Below the pieces are notes generated by a model. The model was not told where the DNA came from. It made no database searches and was given only the letters and a program-made list of their open reading frames with translations. The position numbers and the translations under genes were made by a program. From Prorocentrum cordatum (taxonomy: Eukaryota; Sar; Dinophyceae; Prorocentrales; Prorocentraceae), in contig CAUYUJ010000958.1 of assembly GCA_963575745.1 (NCBI GenBank), positions 359,501-423,500 of the forward strand: a DNA stretch of 64,000 nt, written 5' to 3'. Shown here in pieces: positions 19,080-29,337 of the stretch (position 1 is its first letter; every line of letters begins with the position of its first letter).

Positions 19080-22000
19080 AGCATGAGGTGGCACGTCCAT
19101 TGGCACGTTGCGTAGCGCGTCCCCTCGGCACCTCCCGCGGTGCGTCCCTGTGGCACGTCCCCTGGCGCGTCGCCCGGCGCGTCCCCTGGGACGTTGCGCG
19201 GCGCGTCCTCCTGGCATGTCCCCCTGTTAATTAGCTCTGGGGCAGCTACTATGTGCTGAGGCAGCTCGAGCTTAAGATCCAGATCAGTTCGGTCAGGACT
19301 CGGATGCAACGGAGGACTCGATCCACGACGCTATGGAGCACAATCGCGGCATGGCACATCGCAGTTCAGCACGGCGCAGCACAGCACAGCCCTCGGCACG
19401 GTACATCAAGATCGATACACTCAGCATTGCAACCTGGCACGTTCCTTGGCACGTTCCGTGGCGCGTCCCGTGGCGAGCCCCCCTGGCACGTCGCGCGGCG
19501 CGTCCTCTGGCACTTCCCGTTGCACGTCCATTGGCACGTTGCGTAGCGCGTCCCCTCGGCACGTCCCGCGGTGCGTCCCCGTGGCACGTCCCCTGGCACG
19601 TCGCCTGGCGCGTCCCTTGGGACGTTGCGCCGCGCGTCCTCCTGGCATGTCCCCCGGTTAATTTGCTCTGGAGCAGCTACTATGTGCTGAGGCAGCTCGA
19701 GCTTAAGATCCAGATCAGTTCGGTCAGGACTCGGATGCAACGGAGGATTCGCTCCACAACGCTATAGAGCACAATCGCGGCATGGCACATCGCAGTTCAG
19801 CACGGCGCAGCACAGCACAGCCTCGGCACGGTACATCAAGATCGATACATTCAGCATTGCAACCTGGCACGTTCCTTGGCACGTTCCGTGGCGCGTCCCG
19901 TGGCGAGCCCCCCTGGCACGTCGCGCGGCGCGTCCCTGGCACTCCCGTTGCACGTCCATTGGCACGTTGCGTAGCGCGTCCCCTCGGCACGTCCCGCGGT
20001 GCGTCCCCGTGGCACGTCCCCTGGCACGTCGCCTGGCGCGTCCCTTGGGACGTTGCGCGGCGCGTCCTCCTGGCATGTCCCCTGTCAATTAGCTCTGGGG
20101 CAGCTACTATGTGCTCAGGCAGCTCGAGCTTAAGATCCAGATCAGTTCGGTCAGGACTCGGATGCAAAGGAGGACTCGATCCACGACGCTATAGAGCACA
20201 ATCGCGGCATGGCACATCGCAGTTCAGCACGGCGCAGCACAGCACAGCCCTCGGCACGGTACATCAAGATCGATACACTCAGCATTGCAACCTGGCACGT
20301 TCCTTGGCACGTTCCGTGGCGCGTCCCGTGGCGAGCCCCCCTGGCACGTCGCGCGGCGCGTCCTCTGGCACTTCCCGTTGCACGTCCATTGGCACGTTGC
20401 GTAGCGCGTCCCCTCGGCACGTCCCGCGGTGCGTCCCCGTGGCACGTCCCCTGGCGCGTCGCCTGGCGCGTCCCTTGGGACGTTGCGCGGCGCGTCCTCC
20501 TGGCATGTCCCCCTGTTAATTAGCTCTGGGCAGCTACTATGTGCTGAGGCAGCTCGAGCTTAAGATCCAGATCAGTTCGGTCAGGACTCGGATGCAAAGG
20601 AGGACTCGATCCACAACGCTATGGAGCACAATCGCGGCATGGCACATCGCAGTTCAGCACGGCGCAGCACAGCACAGCCCTCGGCACGGTACATCAAGAT
20701 CGATACACTCAGCATTGCAACCTGGCACGTTCCTTGGCACGTTCCGTGGCGCGTCCCGTGGCGAGCCCCCCTGGCACGTCGCGCGGCGCGTCCTCTGGCA
20801 CTTCCCGTTGCACGTCCATTGGCACGTTGCGTAGCGCGTCCCTTCGGCACGTCCCGCGGTGCGTCCCCGTGGCACGTCCCCTGGCACGTCGCCTGGCGCG
20901 TCCCTTGGGACGTTGCGCGGCGCGTCCTCCTGGCATGTCCCCCTGTTAATTAGCTCTGGAGCAGCTACTATGTGCTGAGGCAGCTCGAGCTTAAGATCCA
21001 GATCAGTTCGGTCAGGACTCGGATGCAAAGGAGGACTCGCTCCACAACGCTATAGAGCACAATCGCGGCATGGCACATCGCAGTTCAGCACGGCGCAGCA
21101 CAGCACAGCCTCGGCACGGTACATCAAGATCGATACACTCAGCATTGCAACCACGTGTTGGCACGTTCCGTGGCGCGTCCCGTGGCGAGCCCCCCTGGCA
21201 CGTCGCGCGGCGCGTCCTCTGGCACTCCCGTTGCACGTCCATTGGCACGTTCCGTAGCGCGTCCCCTCGGCACGTCCCGCGGTGCGTCCCCGTGGCACGT
21301 CCCCTGGCACGTCGCCTGGCGCGTCCCTTGGGACGTTCCGCGCGCGTCCTCCTGGCATGTCCCCCTGTCAATTAGCTCTGGGGCAGCTACTATGTGCTGA
21401 GGCAGCTCGAGCTTAAGATCCAGATCAGTTCGGTCAGGACTCGGATGCAACGGAGGACTCGATCCACAACGCTATAGAGCACAATCGCGGCATGGCCAGT
21501 TCAGCACGGCGCAGCACAGCACAGCGGCACGGTACATCAAGATCGATACACTCAGCATTGCAACGGCACGTTGCGCACGTCGGCACGTTGCGTAGCGCGT
21601 CCCCTCGGCACGTCCCGCGGTGCGTCCCCGTGGCACGTCCCCTGGCACGTCGCCTGGCGCGTCCCTTGGGACGTTGCGCGGCGCGTCCTCCTGGCATGTC
21701 CCCCTGTTAATTAGCTCTGGAGCAGCTACTATGTGCTGAGGCAGCTCGAGCTTAAGATCCAGATCAGTTCGGTCAGGACTCGGATGCAACGGAGGACTCG
21801 ATCCACAACGCTATAGAGCACAATCGCGGCATGGCACATCGCAGTTCAGCACGGCGCAGCACAGCACAGCCCTCGGCACGGTACATCAAGATCGATACAC
21901 TCAGCATTGCAACCTGGCACGTTCCTTGGCACGTTCCGTGGCGCGTCCCGTGGCGAGCCCCCCTGGCACGTCGCGCGGCGCGTCCTCTGGCACTTCCCGT

Positions 22001-22335
22001 TGCACGTCCATTGGCACGTTGCGTAGCGCGTCCCCTCGGCACGTCCCGCGGTGCGTCCCCGTGGTACGTCCCCTGGCACGTCGCCTGGCGCGTCCCTTGG
22101 GACGTTGCGCGGCGCGTCCTCCTGGCATGTCCCCCTGTTAATTTGCTCTGGAGCAGCTACTATGTGCTGAGGCAGCTCGAGCTTAAGATCCAGATCAGTT
22201 CGGTCAGGACTCGGATGCAACGGAGGACTCGATCCACAACGCTATAGAGCACAATCGCGGCATGGCACATCGCAGTTCAGCACGGCGCAGCACAGCACAG
22301 CCTTCGGCACGGTACATCAATATCGATACACTCAG
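19080..22335 (+). repeat. ~430-bp satellite E, eight tandem copies
   Basis: The landmark TGTGCTGAGGCAGCTCGAGC (one base differs in one copy) starts at 19252, 19683, 20110, 20540, 20971, 21393, 21732 and 22163. Spacings are 431, 427, 430, 431, 422, 339 and 431 bp; the short interval reflects an internal deletion. Each unit has a unique half (CTCGAGCTTAAGATCCAGATC ... ACACTCAGCATTGCAAC) and a half made of GGCACGTCCC/GGCGCGTCCC ~10-bp sub-repeats. Arg/Ala-rich open frames on both strands are translated satellite. Confidence 0.95.
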
Positions 22336-22435
22336 CACTGCGTTTGCCCGTCGCCCGCCCAATCAAGTGTCTTTGAAACGTTGCCACGCCTTACTTTTCT
22401 ATATTCCTTTCCGGGTTCGTGGGTCGATCATGTTT
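22336..22435 (+). repeat. satellite terminal module F, copy 1
   Basis: CGTCGCCCGCCCAATCAAGTG, TTTGAAACGTTGCCA, TATATTCCTTTCCGGGTTCG and TGGGTCGATCATG form a module that ends the satellite block. The same module ends satellite segments at 29950-30045, 31672-31767 and 33795-33880. Confidence 0.85.
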
Positions 22436-22436
22436 C

Positions 22437-22965
22437 CGACCGACCGACCGACCGTGCCCCCCCCCCCGCCCGACCGTGCCCTCTCTCCCCCGTGCTCCCC
22501 CCCGCGCCCCTCCGCCCTGTGGCCCCCGCCTGCTTATTCCGACCGACCGACCGACCGTGCCCCCCCCTCCTCCGCCCCGTGGCCCCCGTCTGCTTATTGT
22601 TCCGACAGACCGACTGACCATGCTTCCCCCTTCCGCCCCGTGGCCCCCGTCGTTTATTCCGACCGACCGACCGATCGTGCCCCCTATTTGCCCGACCGTG
22701 CCCTCCCGCCCCCTGCTCCCCCCCGCTCCCCTCCGCCCCGTAGCCCCCGTCTGCTTATTCCGACCGACCGACCGTGCCCCTCTCCTCTGCCCCGTGGCCT
22801 CCAATTGCTTATTCCGACCGGCCGACAGACCGTGCCTCCCCCTCCGCCCCGTGGCCCCCGCCGACCGACCGTTCCCCCCCCTCCCGTCTCCCCGGCCACC
22901 CCCCTGTCACGTCCCTTCCGCCCCGTGCCCCCCCCCGCCTGCTTATTCTGACCGACCGACCGTGC
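22437..22965 (+). repeat. CCGACCGACCG / CCCCGTGGCCCCCG tandem repeat
   Basis: Irregular tandem units combine TTATTCCGACCGACCGACCG, a C-rich run and GCCCCGTGGCCCCCGTCTGC, roughly 60-110 bp apart. No gene is supported. Confidence 0.8.
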
Positions 22966-23734
22966 CCTCCTCGCTCTGGCCGTGCCCTGGCCCCCCCCCG
23001 AGTCCCCACGATGGGGCAAAAAGACTTCAGGACAGTTCAATATTGCCCCAAGACAGGCCAAAAGAGCCCCAGACGGGTCCACACAAGACCCCAATAAACC
23101 CCAGATATTCCCAAGAACATCATGGCTCCGAAGAGGCATAGAGCCACAGCTCACAGTGACATAACATGTTCTTCACGCCATAGTGCAGCGTGTCGCAGCA
23201 CTCGCGCGTTTTCCCGAAACTACCACAGGTTGGCGCCAGTTTTATCTCCCAGTGTCCAGCATCCGTGATTGTATGATCCTTGACACGCGTGCCTCTTGTA
23301 TCAGCTTCGTGTGGCCAGGGTCTCGACTCTTCTCGAGTACGCCGATGTACTACTAGCCAGTGCGAGTGGGGGCTTGACATTCAGATACAAGTTCCCCCAT
23401 GGCGTGGAAATGGTCAGCGCGGAAATCTCCGCTCTTCGAGTAGGCAAGAATGAAGTGATTGAGGGAGGGAGGGGAGCGGAGGGGGATGCGGTGCTGCCTT
23501 CGCCCAGCCGCGGCCCACTCAAGGTGCGCTCGCGTGGAACTGGTTGAGTGGATCGCGGCGCAGATCCTCGCGGACGAAGCCCAAGGCCGAGACAGGATGT
23601 GCCCTCTTCTCCCCCTCCAAGGACGGGAGGGAGGGAGGAGGAAGGGAGAGAGGGCGGGAAGGAGAGGGTGGGTGGGGTGGGGGCTGGAAAAGGGACGAGG
23701 GGGGTGGAGGGAAGGATGGAGTAGGAGGATAATG
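22966..23734. other. no gene recognised
   Basis: Unique moderate-GC sequence to about 23460, then G-rich with GGGAGGGAGG words (about 23615-23730). No domain is recognised in any frame. Confidence 0.45.
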
Positions 23735-23884
23735 TGTCGTTGTTGCTGCTGCTGTTGCTGTTGTCGTTTTTGTGGTTGTAGCATTTTTTGGTTGCTGTCG
23801 CTGTTGTTGTTGCGAATGATGATGATAACGTTTGTAGTCCTGCTGTTAATGATGACAATGCTAACGGTGGTGATGATGACGGTT

Positions 23885-23960
<76 letters not shown>

Positions 23961-24097
23961 CGATGGTGATGATGTTGAGGTTTTTGGTGTTGCTGTTGTT
24001 GCTACTGTTATTGCTAGTGTGGTTGTTGTGGTTGCTGATGCTGGTGGTATATTGCTGTTGTTGTTGATGGTGCTGTAGTAGTAGTTGTTGTTGTTGC

Positions 24098-24139
<42 letters not shown>

Positions 24140-25075
24140 TGTTTGTTTGCAGTTGTCGTTGGTGATGCTACTGGTGACGCTGCTGCAGATGATGATGCTG
24201 GTCTTCCTGCTCATGGGATTGGTGATGCTGATGATGATGATTATGGCGATGATGATGCTTCTGCTGATGCTGATGCAATTGATGATGCTGATGACTATGT
24301 CTATGGTTGAGGATTTTGATGATGCTGATGATGATAGTGAAGACGACGGTAGCAGATGATGGGGATGATGGCGATGCTGCTGTTCATGATGCCGCTGCTG
24401 CTGATGATGACGATGATGACGCCGACGATGATGACGATGATGCTGGTGCTGATGATGCTGATTCTGATGATGATATTGCTGACGATGCTGATGCTGAGTA
24501 TGAGGATGGTGATGCTGATAATGCTTATGCCGCTGATGATGCTGATTACGACGATGATGATGCTGATGATGATGAGGCTGATGCTGATAATGATGGTGAT
24601 ACTGATTATGATGGTGGGTATGATGCCGATTACGATGATGCTGATGCCGATAATGATGTTGATGCTGGTGCTGATGATGCTGATGATGATGCCGCTGACG
24701 ACGCTGATTCTGAACCTGAGGATGGTGATGCTGATGGTGCTTATGCTGGTGATGATGCTGGCCACGACGAGGATGACGATGCTGATGATGATGCTGATTC
24801 TGATGATGATACTGATTATGATGGTGGGCACGCTGATGATGCTGGTGATGCTGATGATGCTGCTGATGATGATGACGCTGATGATGCTGATGATGCTGAT
24901 GATGATGCTGATGTTGTTGATGATGATGATGCTGATGATGATGGTGATGTTGATGATGCTGATGACGATGCTGATGTTGATGATGATGCTGTTGCTGATG
25001 CTGATGCTGCTGAGGACGATGATGTTGAGGATGCTGATGCTGCTGACGACGATGCTGATGTTGACGATGTTTTTC
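23735..25075. repeat. (GTT)n, (GAT)n and GAT/GCT arrays with T35 tract
   Basis: GTT/GCT-rich triplets lead into nearly pure GAT (about 23887-23960), then a 35-nt T homopolymer at 24102-24136, then about 900 bp of GAT mixed with GCT, GGT and GAC. Stop-free poly-Asp, poly-Met/Leu and poly-His frames are translated repeat. The T tract would be a poly(A) on the minus strand. Confidence 0.93.
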
Positions 25076-25285
25076 CCCGACATCAGGACCAAACTGTTGA
25101 GCAACAGGTTTTAGAGAACAACGTGATCCGTTGCAGAGAGCTCGATTCCCCCCTAAAGAGCTCGCCAGGAGCCGTGCTCGGAGGTTGGAGAAGAGACCGT
25201 GGCTCAGGCTGGCCATGCAAGCCCCGTCGTGAGGCCAATCATCTCGAATCTGCTCAGGGGGGACTCATGCTTGCATCCGGATAGC

Positions 25286-26764
25286 TCACGGATTCGAGAG
25301 CTGATCGCGTGGGCCCTCGGGCCCTTCAAGATGGGCTGACACCGAGTCGGCAGCTGCTCGGCCGCCTGGTCCAGTCGCAGGGAATGAAGCTGCAGAGTCT
25401 GGCTGTGCCAGCCCTGCCGACCCCGAGTCTGCTGGCCCAGAAAAGAAGACAGAAACAGCTGAGACTGGCGGCGCACGCCCTACGGCATGCTCCAGCTCTG
25501 AGTCTTCTAGGACTGGCGGCACACGCCCTGCGGCATGCTCCTGCTCTGAGTCTGCTGAGACTGGCAACGCACGCCCTGCCACCCTCGAGTCGGCTAGCCC
25601 AGACAAGAAGACAGAAGCTGTTGAGACTGGCGGCGCACGCCCTGTGGCATGCTCCAGCTCTGAGTCTTCTAGGACTGGCGGCGCACGCCCTGCGGCATGC
25701 TCCAGCTCTGAGTCTTCTAGGACTGGCTGCGCACGTCCTGCCGACCCCGAGTCGGCAGCTGCCTGCGGGTCTGGCCTAGAAGCGAAGACAGAAGTTGCTG
25801 AGACTGGCGGCGCGCGCCCTTCGGCACGCTCCTTTGTCGTAGTGCCTCCCGTGGTACTGCTCCGCTCCGTAGCGCATGATGTCGGCGAAGGGCTTGTCGT
25901 AGTGCCTCCTGCGGGACAACTCCACTCCGTAGCGCATGATGTCGACATAGGGCTTGTCGTAGTGCCTCCCGTGGTACTGTTCCACTCTGTAGCGCGTAGT
26001 CTTGGCGAAGGGCTCGTCGTAGTGCCTCCGTAACGCATGATGTCGGCGAAGGGCTCGTCGCAGTGCCTCTCGTGGTACTGCTCCGCTCCAGCGATGTTGG
26101 CAACGTCATCCTTGAGTGTGTCCCCCCGCGCCTCGTTCATGAGCTTCGTGCGCGGCTCGTGCTCCGCCTTCAGGTTCTCCTGCTGTGATTTCTCGGACTC
26201 CTTCTGCGAGAGCACGAACTGCGCGGAACGAAAGTGCAAGAAGATGTGCACGTTGCCGTCGTCGCAGCCGTGGTACTCAACGATGTACACGATGTTGGAC
26301 TGCTCTCCGTTGGCGGCACAAGTGAAGTAGTAGCTCCCTTTGACAGTATGCAAGAAGATGCGCACCATGCCATCGTCGCAGCGGTGGCACTGGAAGTGAT
26401 ACTCGACTTTGGACTTCGCTCGGTAAGTTGCGCAAGCGAGGTGGTAGTTCCCCATGACGATGGCAACCTGACCCTTGGTTTCGATCTTGTGGTTGTCGTA
26501 CACCTTATCGTCTTGGTTGCGCCGCACCACTGCCAATAACTTCGTAAGCAGCTCGTGCTCCGCCTTTACCGCCACCAGCTTTCTCTTCTCGGCGCCGTCG
26601 AACTGCTTGAGCTGCTGCTCGGTGTGCTCGTTGGATGTGTGGCGCATAAGCAGCGGCTTGTTCTTGCAGTGCTGCTCCCACTTGTGGGAAGCCTCCTCAA
26701 CCGGCCTCAGCATGCAAGCCGCACGAGGCGCACCTCCGGAGCTGGCATCCGTGCGAGCTGCCAT
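25286..26764 (-). CDS. hypothetical tandem-repeat protein (degenerate)
   Basis: I do not recognise this protein. On the minus strand the frame has an N-terminal charged part (KAEHELLTKLLAVV) and then two similar ~38-residue units, each containing YH/YY-x2-(A/T)C and ending CDDGxVxIFLH (RCDDGMVRIFLH, GCDDGNVHIFLH). Another KAEHE-x-RTKL segment follows. Next come 60-bp units encoding EQYHGRHYDKPFADIMRYGA-like 20-mers (about 25836-26090). One copy lacks about 28 bp near 26030, which throws the frame, so later copies are read out of frame. The C-terminal third is 48-bp repeats (GRAPPVLEDSELEHA-like) at about 25455-25740. Whole-codon repeat units in the first two blocks argue for past coding. The frame after the deletion probably means a pseudogene or unreliable assembly. 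It is flanked on both sides by GAT arrays. Confidence 0.38.
   Translation of the reverse strand: MAARTDASSGGAPRAACMLRPVEEASHKWEQHCKNKPLLMRHTSNEHTEQQLKQFDGAEKRKLVAVKAEHELLTKLLAVVRRNQDDKVYDNHKIETKGQVAIVMGNYHLACATYRAKSKVEYHFQCHRCDDGMVRIFLHTVKGSYYFTCAANGEQSNIVYIVEYHGCDDGNVHIFLHFRSAQFVLSQKESEKSQQENLKAEHEPRTKLMNEARGDTLKDDVANIAGAEQYHERHCDEPFADIMRYGGTTTSPSPRLRATEWNSTTGGTTTSPMSTSCATEWSCPAGGTTTSPSPTSCATERSSTTGGTTTKERAEGRAPPVSATSVFASRPDPQAAADSGSAGRAQPVLEDSELEHAAGRAPPVLEDSELEHATGRAPPVSTASVFLSGLADSRVAGRALPVSADSEQEHAAGRVPPVLEDSELEHAVGRAPPVSAVSVFFSGPADSGSAGLAQPDSAASFPATGPGGRAAADSVSAHLEGPEGPRDQLSNP
25455..25740. repeat. 48-bp tandem repeat
   Basis: Units of the form GACTGGCGGCGCACGCCCTG + CGGCATGCTCCAGCTCTGAG + TCTTCTAG recur about six times with variants. 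Several frames stay open through it. Confidence 0.85.
25836..26090 (-). repeat. 60-bp (20-codon) tandem repeat
   Basis: A 60-bp unit, on + GTAGTGCCTCCCGTGGTACT followed by GCTCCGCTCC and GTAGCGCATGATGTCGGCGA, occurs about four times. One copy is truncated by about 28 bp near 26030. Confidence 0.85.
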
Positions 26765-26854
26765 CGCAGTGTGCTCTCTGCCTCTTGGCGAACAATGGAG
26801 GGCTCTTCTGAGGGGACCGCTGTGTCACCGAAGGCTTGAGCGGGCGGCGGCCTT

Positions 26855-26858
26855 GTGC

Positions 26859-26902
<44 letters not shown>

Positions 26903-26906
26903 CTGC

Positions 26907-26953
<47 letters not shown>

Positions 26954-26954
26954 C

Positions 26955-26999
<45 letters not shown>

Positions 27000-27335
27000 C
27001 GATGATGACGATGATGATGATGATGGTGGTGATGATGATGATGCTGATGCTGATGCTGATGCTGATGCTGATTATGATGATGATCATGACGGAAATGAAG
27101 AATACGAGGGGACCAGTAAGTGGAGGAGGAGGAGGACGAGGAGGAAGCTGAAGACGCAGGGATGGGGGATGAGGATAATGAGGAGGAGGCGGAGGAGGAT
27201 GAGGAGGAGGTGGAGGAGGAGGAGGGCCATGAGGATGAGGATGAGGAGGCAGAGGAGGAGGAGGGAGGAGGAGGAGGAGGAGGAGGAGGAGGAGGAGGAG
27301 GAGGAGGAGGAGGAGGGAGGAGGAGGAGGAGATCG
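26855..27335. repeat. (GAT)n followed by (GGA)n
   Basis: Nearly pure GAT to about 27090, a short unique link, then GGA to 27335. It provides long stop-free frames that are not genes. Confidence 0.95.
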
Positions 27336-27765
27336 ATGAGAAGGAGGTGCTCGAAGGTCCCAGGGCGTTTTGCGGGCATAACGGCTTTCCCTCCTGCATC
27401 TTCCCTTCTCCCTCCCTCGCGTTACCCTCCTCCCTGGTTCCTTCCCACCTTCCTTAATCTTCTCCCCCTCTCCCTCCTTCAGCTTCTTGTTCGTTCAAAG
27501 GGGTCGACAGTTGTCAGGGCCCTCTGATCCGCTCGGGTGATCAGAAATCCCCGTCTGGCCGACAGCAAGCACCGCATGGTCTACAGAACAACTATATGGT
27601 CTTACCTCGGGGCAGCCACATCAGCTTGTGACTCCTATTCCCCCCTTCTCTCCTCAGTGCTTCTCCTCCTCCTCCTCCTCCTCCTCCGCATTTCCCACAC
27701 CCGTCCCCCGTCCCTCCCTCTCTCTCTATCCGCCCACTTCTCCCCCCCCCTCCTCATCCTTTTTT
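27336..27765. other. no feature recognised
   Basis: Pyrimidine-rich sequence (CCCTCC words, a short TCC run at 27665-27690). No coding signal is seen. Confidence 0.5.
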
Positions 27766-29337
27766 TCCCGGAAAGGGCTCCGGCCCAGGGTTCTTTTAGT
27801 AGGTTTACCCCCGGTTTTGATGGCTCTAGGGCCGGTCGGCTCTAGGGCCGGCGGAGTAAAGTGTGAATTTTCAGTTGAACAAGTGCGTTTTTTGCGGCCC
27901 CCTCGCGGACAATTTGTCCCCCATCTCGGATCCTTGATAAATAACGGTGTCCGCGGACCACCGTTCTCCTTTGTATTGAAAAATGGGTGCGGGGCTTTTT
28001 AGCAGAATCCTCGAACAAAAACCAGGTCTGGAGCCCCGACCGCGACTCGGAAAAGCGTTCCGCGCGCAGGAATTCCGAGGATGTCTCTCGCGTGCCGCGT
28101 CACGCGCGCACGCAGGAATTTAGAGGATATCTCGACTAATTCGTTTGTGTTTCCAGGATTTCCTTGGCCACACAGGGGGGTATCTAACATGTTCTGCCCG
28201 AGCTGGAACCAGGTCGCTTCACGTGTCCAGGGCACCCAGGTGGGTATCTAACATGGTGGTCCCGAGCTGGTACCACGTTTCCCGTGTCCAGGCCGCACAG
28301 GTGGGTATCTAACATGGTGGTCCTGCGCTGGAACCACATGTTTTCACGTGTACAGGCCACACAGGTGGGTATCTAACATTTTGGTCCCGAGCTGGAACCA
28401 CGTGTTTCACTTGTCGAGGCCACCCAGGGGCTGTCTAAGATGGTGGTCCCGCGCTGGAACCATGTGTTTTCACGTGCCCAGGTCGCCCAGAGGGTGTATC
28501 TAACATGGTGGCCCCGCGCTGGAACCACGTGTTTTCACATGTGCAGGCTACCCAGGTGGGTATCTAACATGGTGGTCCCGAACTGGTACCGCGTGTTTTT
28601 ACGTGTCCACGCCACCCAGAGGGGTATCTAACATTGTGGTCCTGCGCTGGAACTGTACGTTTTCACGTGTCCAGGCCACCCAGGGGGGTATCTAAAATGG
28701 TGGTCCCGAGCTGCAGCCACGTGTTTTCACGTGTCCAGGCCACTCAGGGGGTATCTAACATGGGCCTCCTGGATCCTTCGTGGGACTCGGAACGGAACGT
28801 CGAGAGTTTGTTTGTATTTGGTATCGGTTCGTTGACTTTTTGGCCTCCAGGCGCCTCTGGGCGTTCCTGGGCCCTCGTGCGCTTCAGACGACCGCATGTT
28901 ACATATCCCCCCCTTGGTGGACTGGACCACGTGTTTTTACGTGTGCAGGCCACCCAGGGGGGTATCTAACATGGTAATCCCGAGCTGGAGCCATATGGTT
29001 TTACATGTTCAGGCCACCCATGGGGCTATCCAACATGGTTGTCCTATCCAGGCCACCCAAGAAGTGCCGAACATGATTGTTCTGAGCGAGGACCATGTGT
29101 TTTAACGTGTCCAGGCTATTCAGGGGCGTATCTAACATGGTTTCCCGAGCTGTCACCATGTGTTTTTTGTGTCCATGCCATCCAAGGGGATATCTAACAT
29201 GGTTGTCCCGAGCAATGACCCCGTATTTTAACCTTCCCGAGCGCGTCCCCTCGGCACGTCCCGCGGTGCGTCCCCGTGGCACGTCGCCTGGCACGTCGCC
29301 TGGCGCGTCCCTTGGAACGTTCCGCGGCGCGTCCTCC
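27766..29337 (+). repeat. higher-order repeat, partial copy 1
   Basis: The block starts with AAAGGGCTCCGGCCCAGGG and TTTTAGTAGG, includes GACCGCGACTCGGAAAAGCG and AGGATATCTCGACTAATTCG (28045-28145), then minisatellite D (28160-29225, interrupted by a unique stretch at 28760-28945), then a short run of satellite-E sub-repeats. The same module order occurs in the two complete copies that follow. Confidence 0.75.

Noticed and set aside
19080-22335. Arg/Ala-rich proteins repeated on both strands, possible histone-like basic proteins
   Set aside because: The frames recur with the 430-bp satellite, exist equally on both strands, and break with each unit indel.
22400-22440. B-box-like word GGGTTCGTGGGTCGATC in module F as evidence for a tRNA-derived SINE
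   Set aside because: It does not fit GGTTCRANNCC, and no A box stands 30-60 bp upstream in the module.
24014-25284. Long Asp-rich, Met/Leu-rich and His/Gln-rich frames
   Set aside because: These are the three phases of a GAT/GCT trinucleotide array, not proteins.
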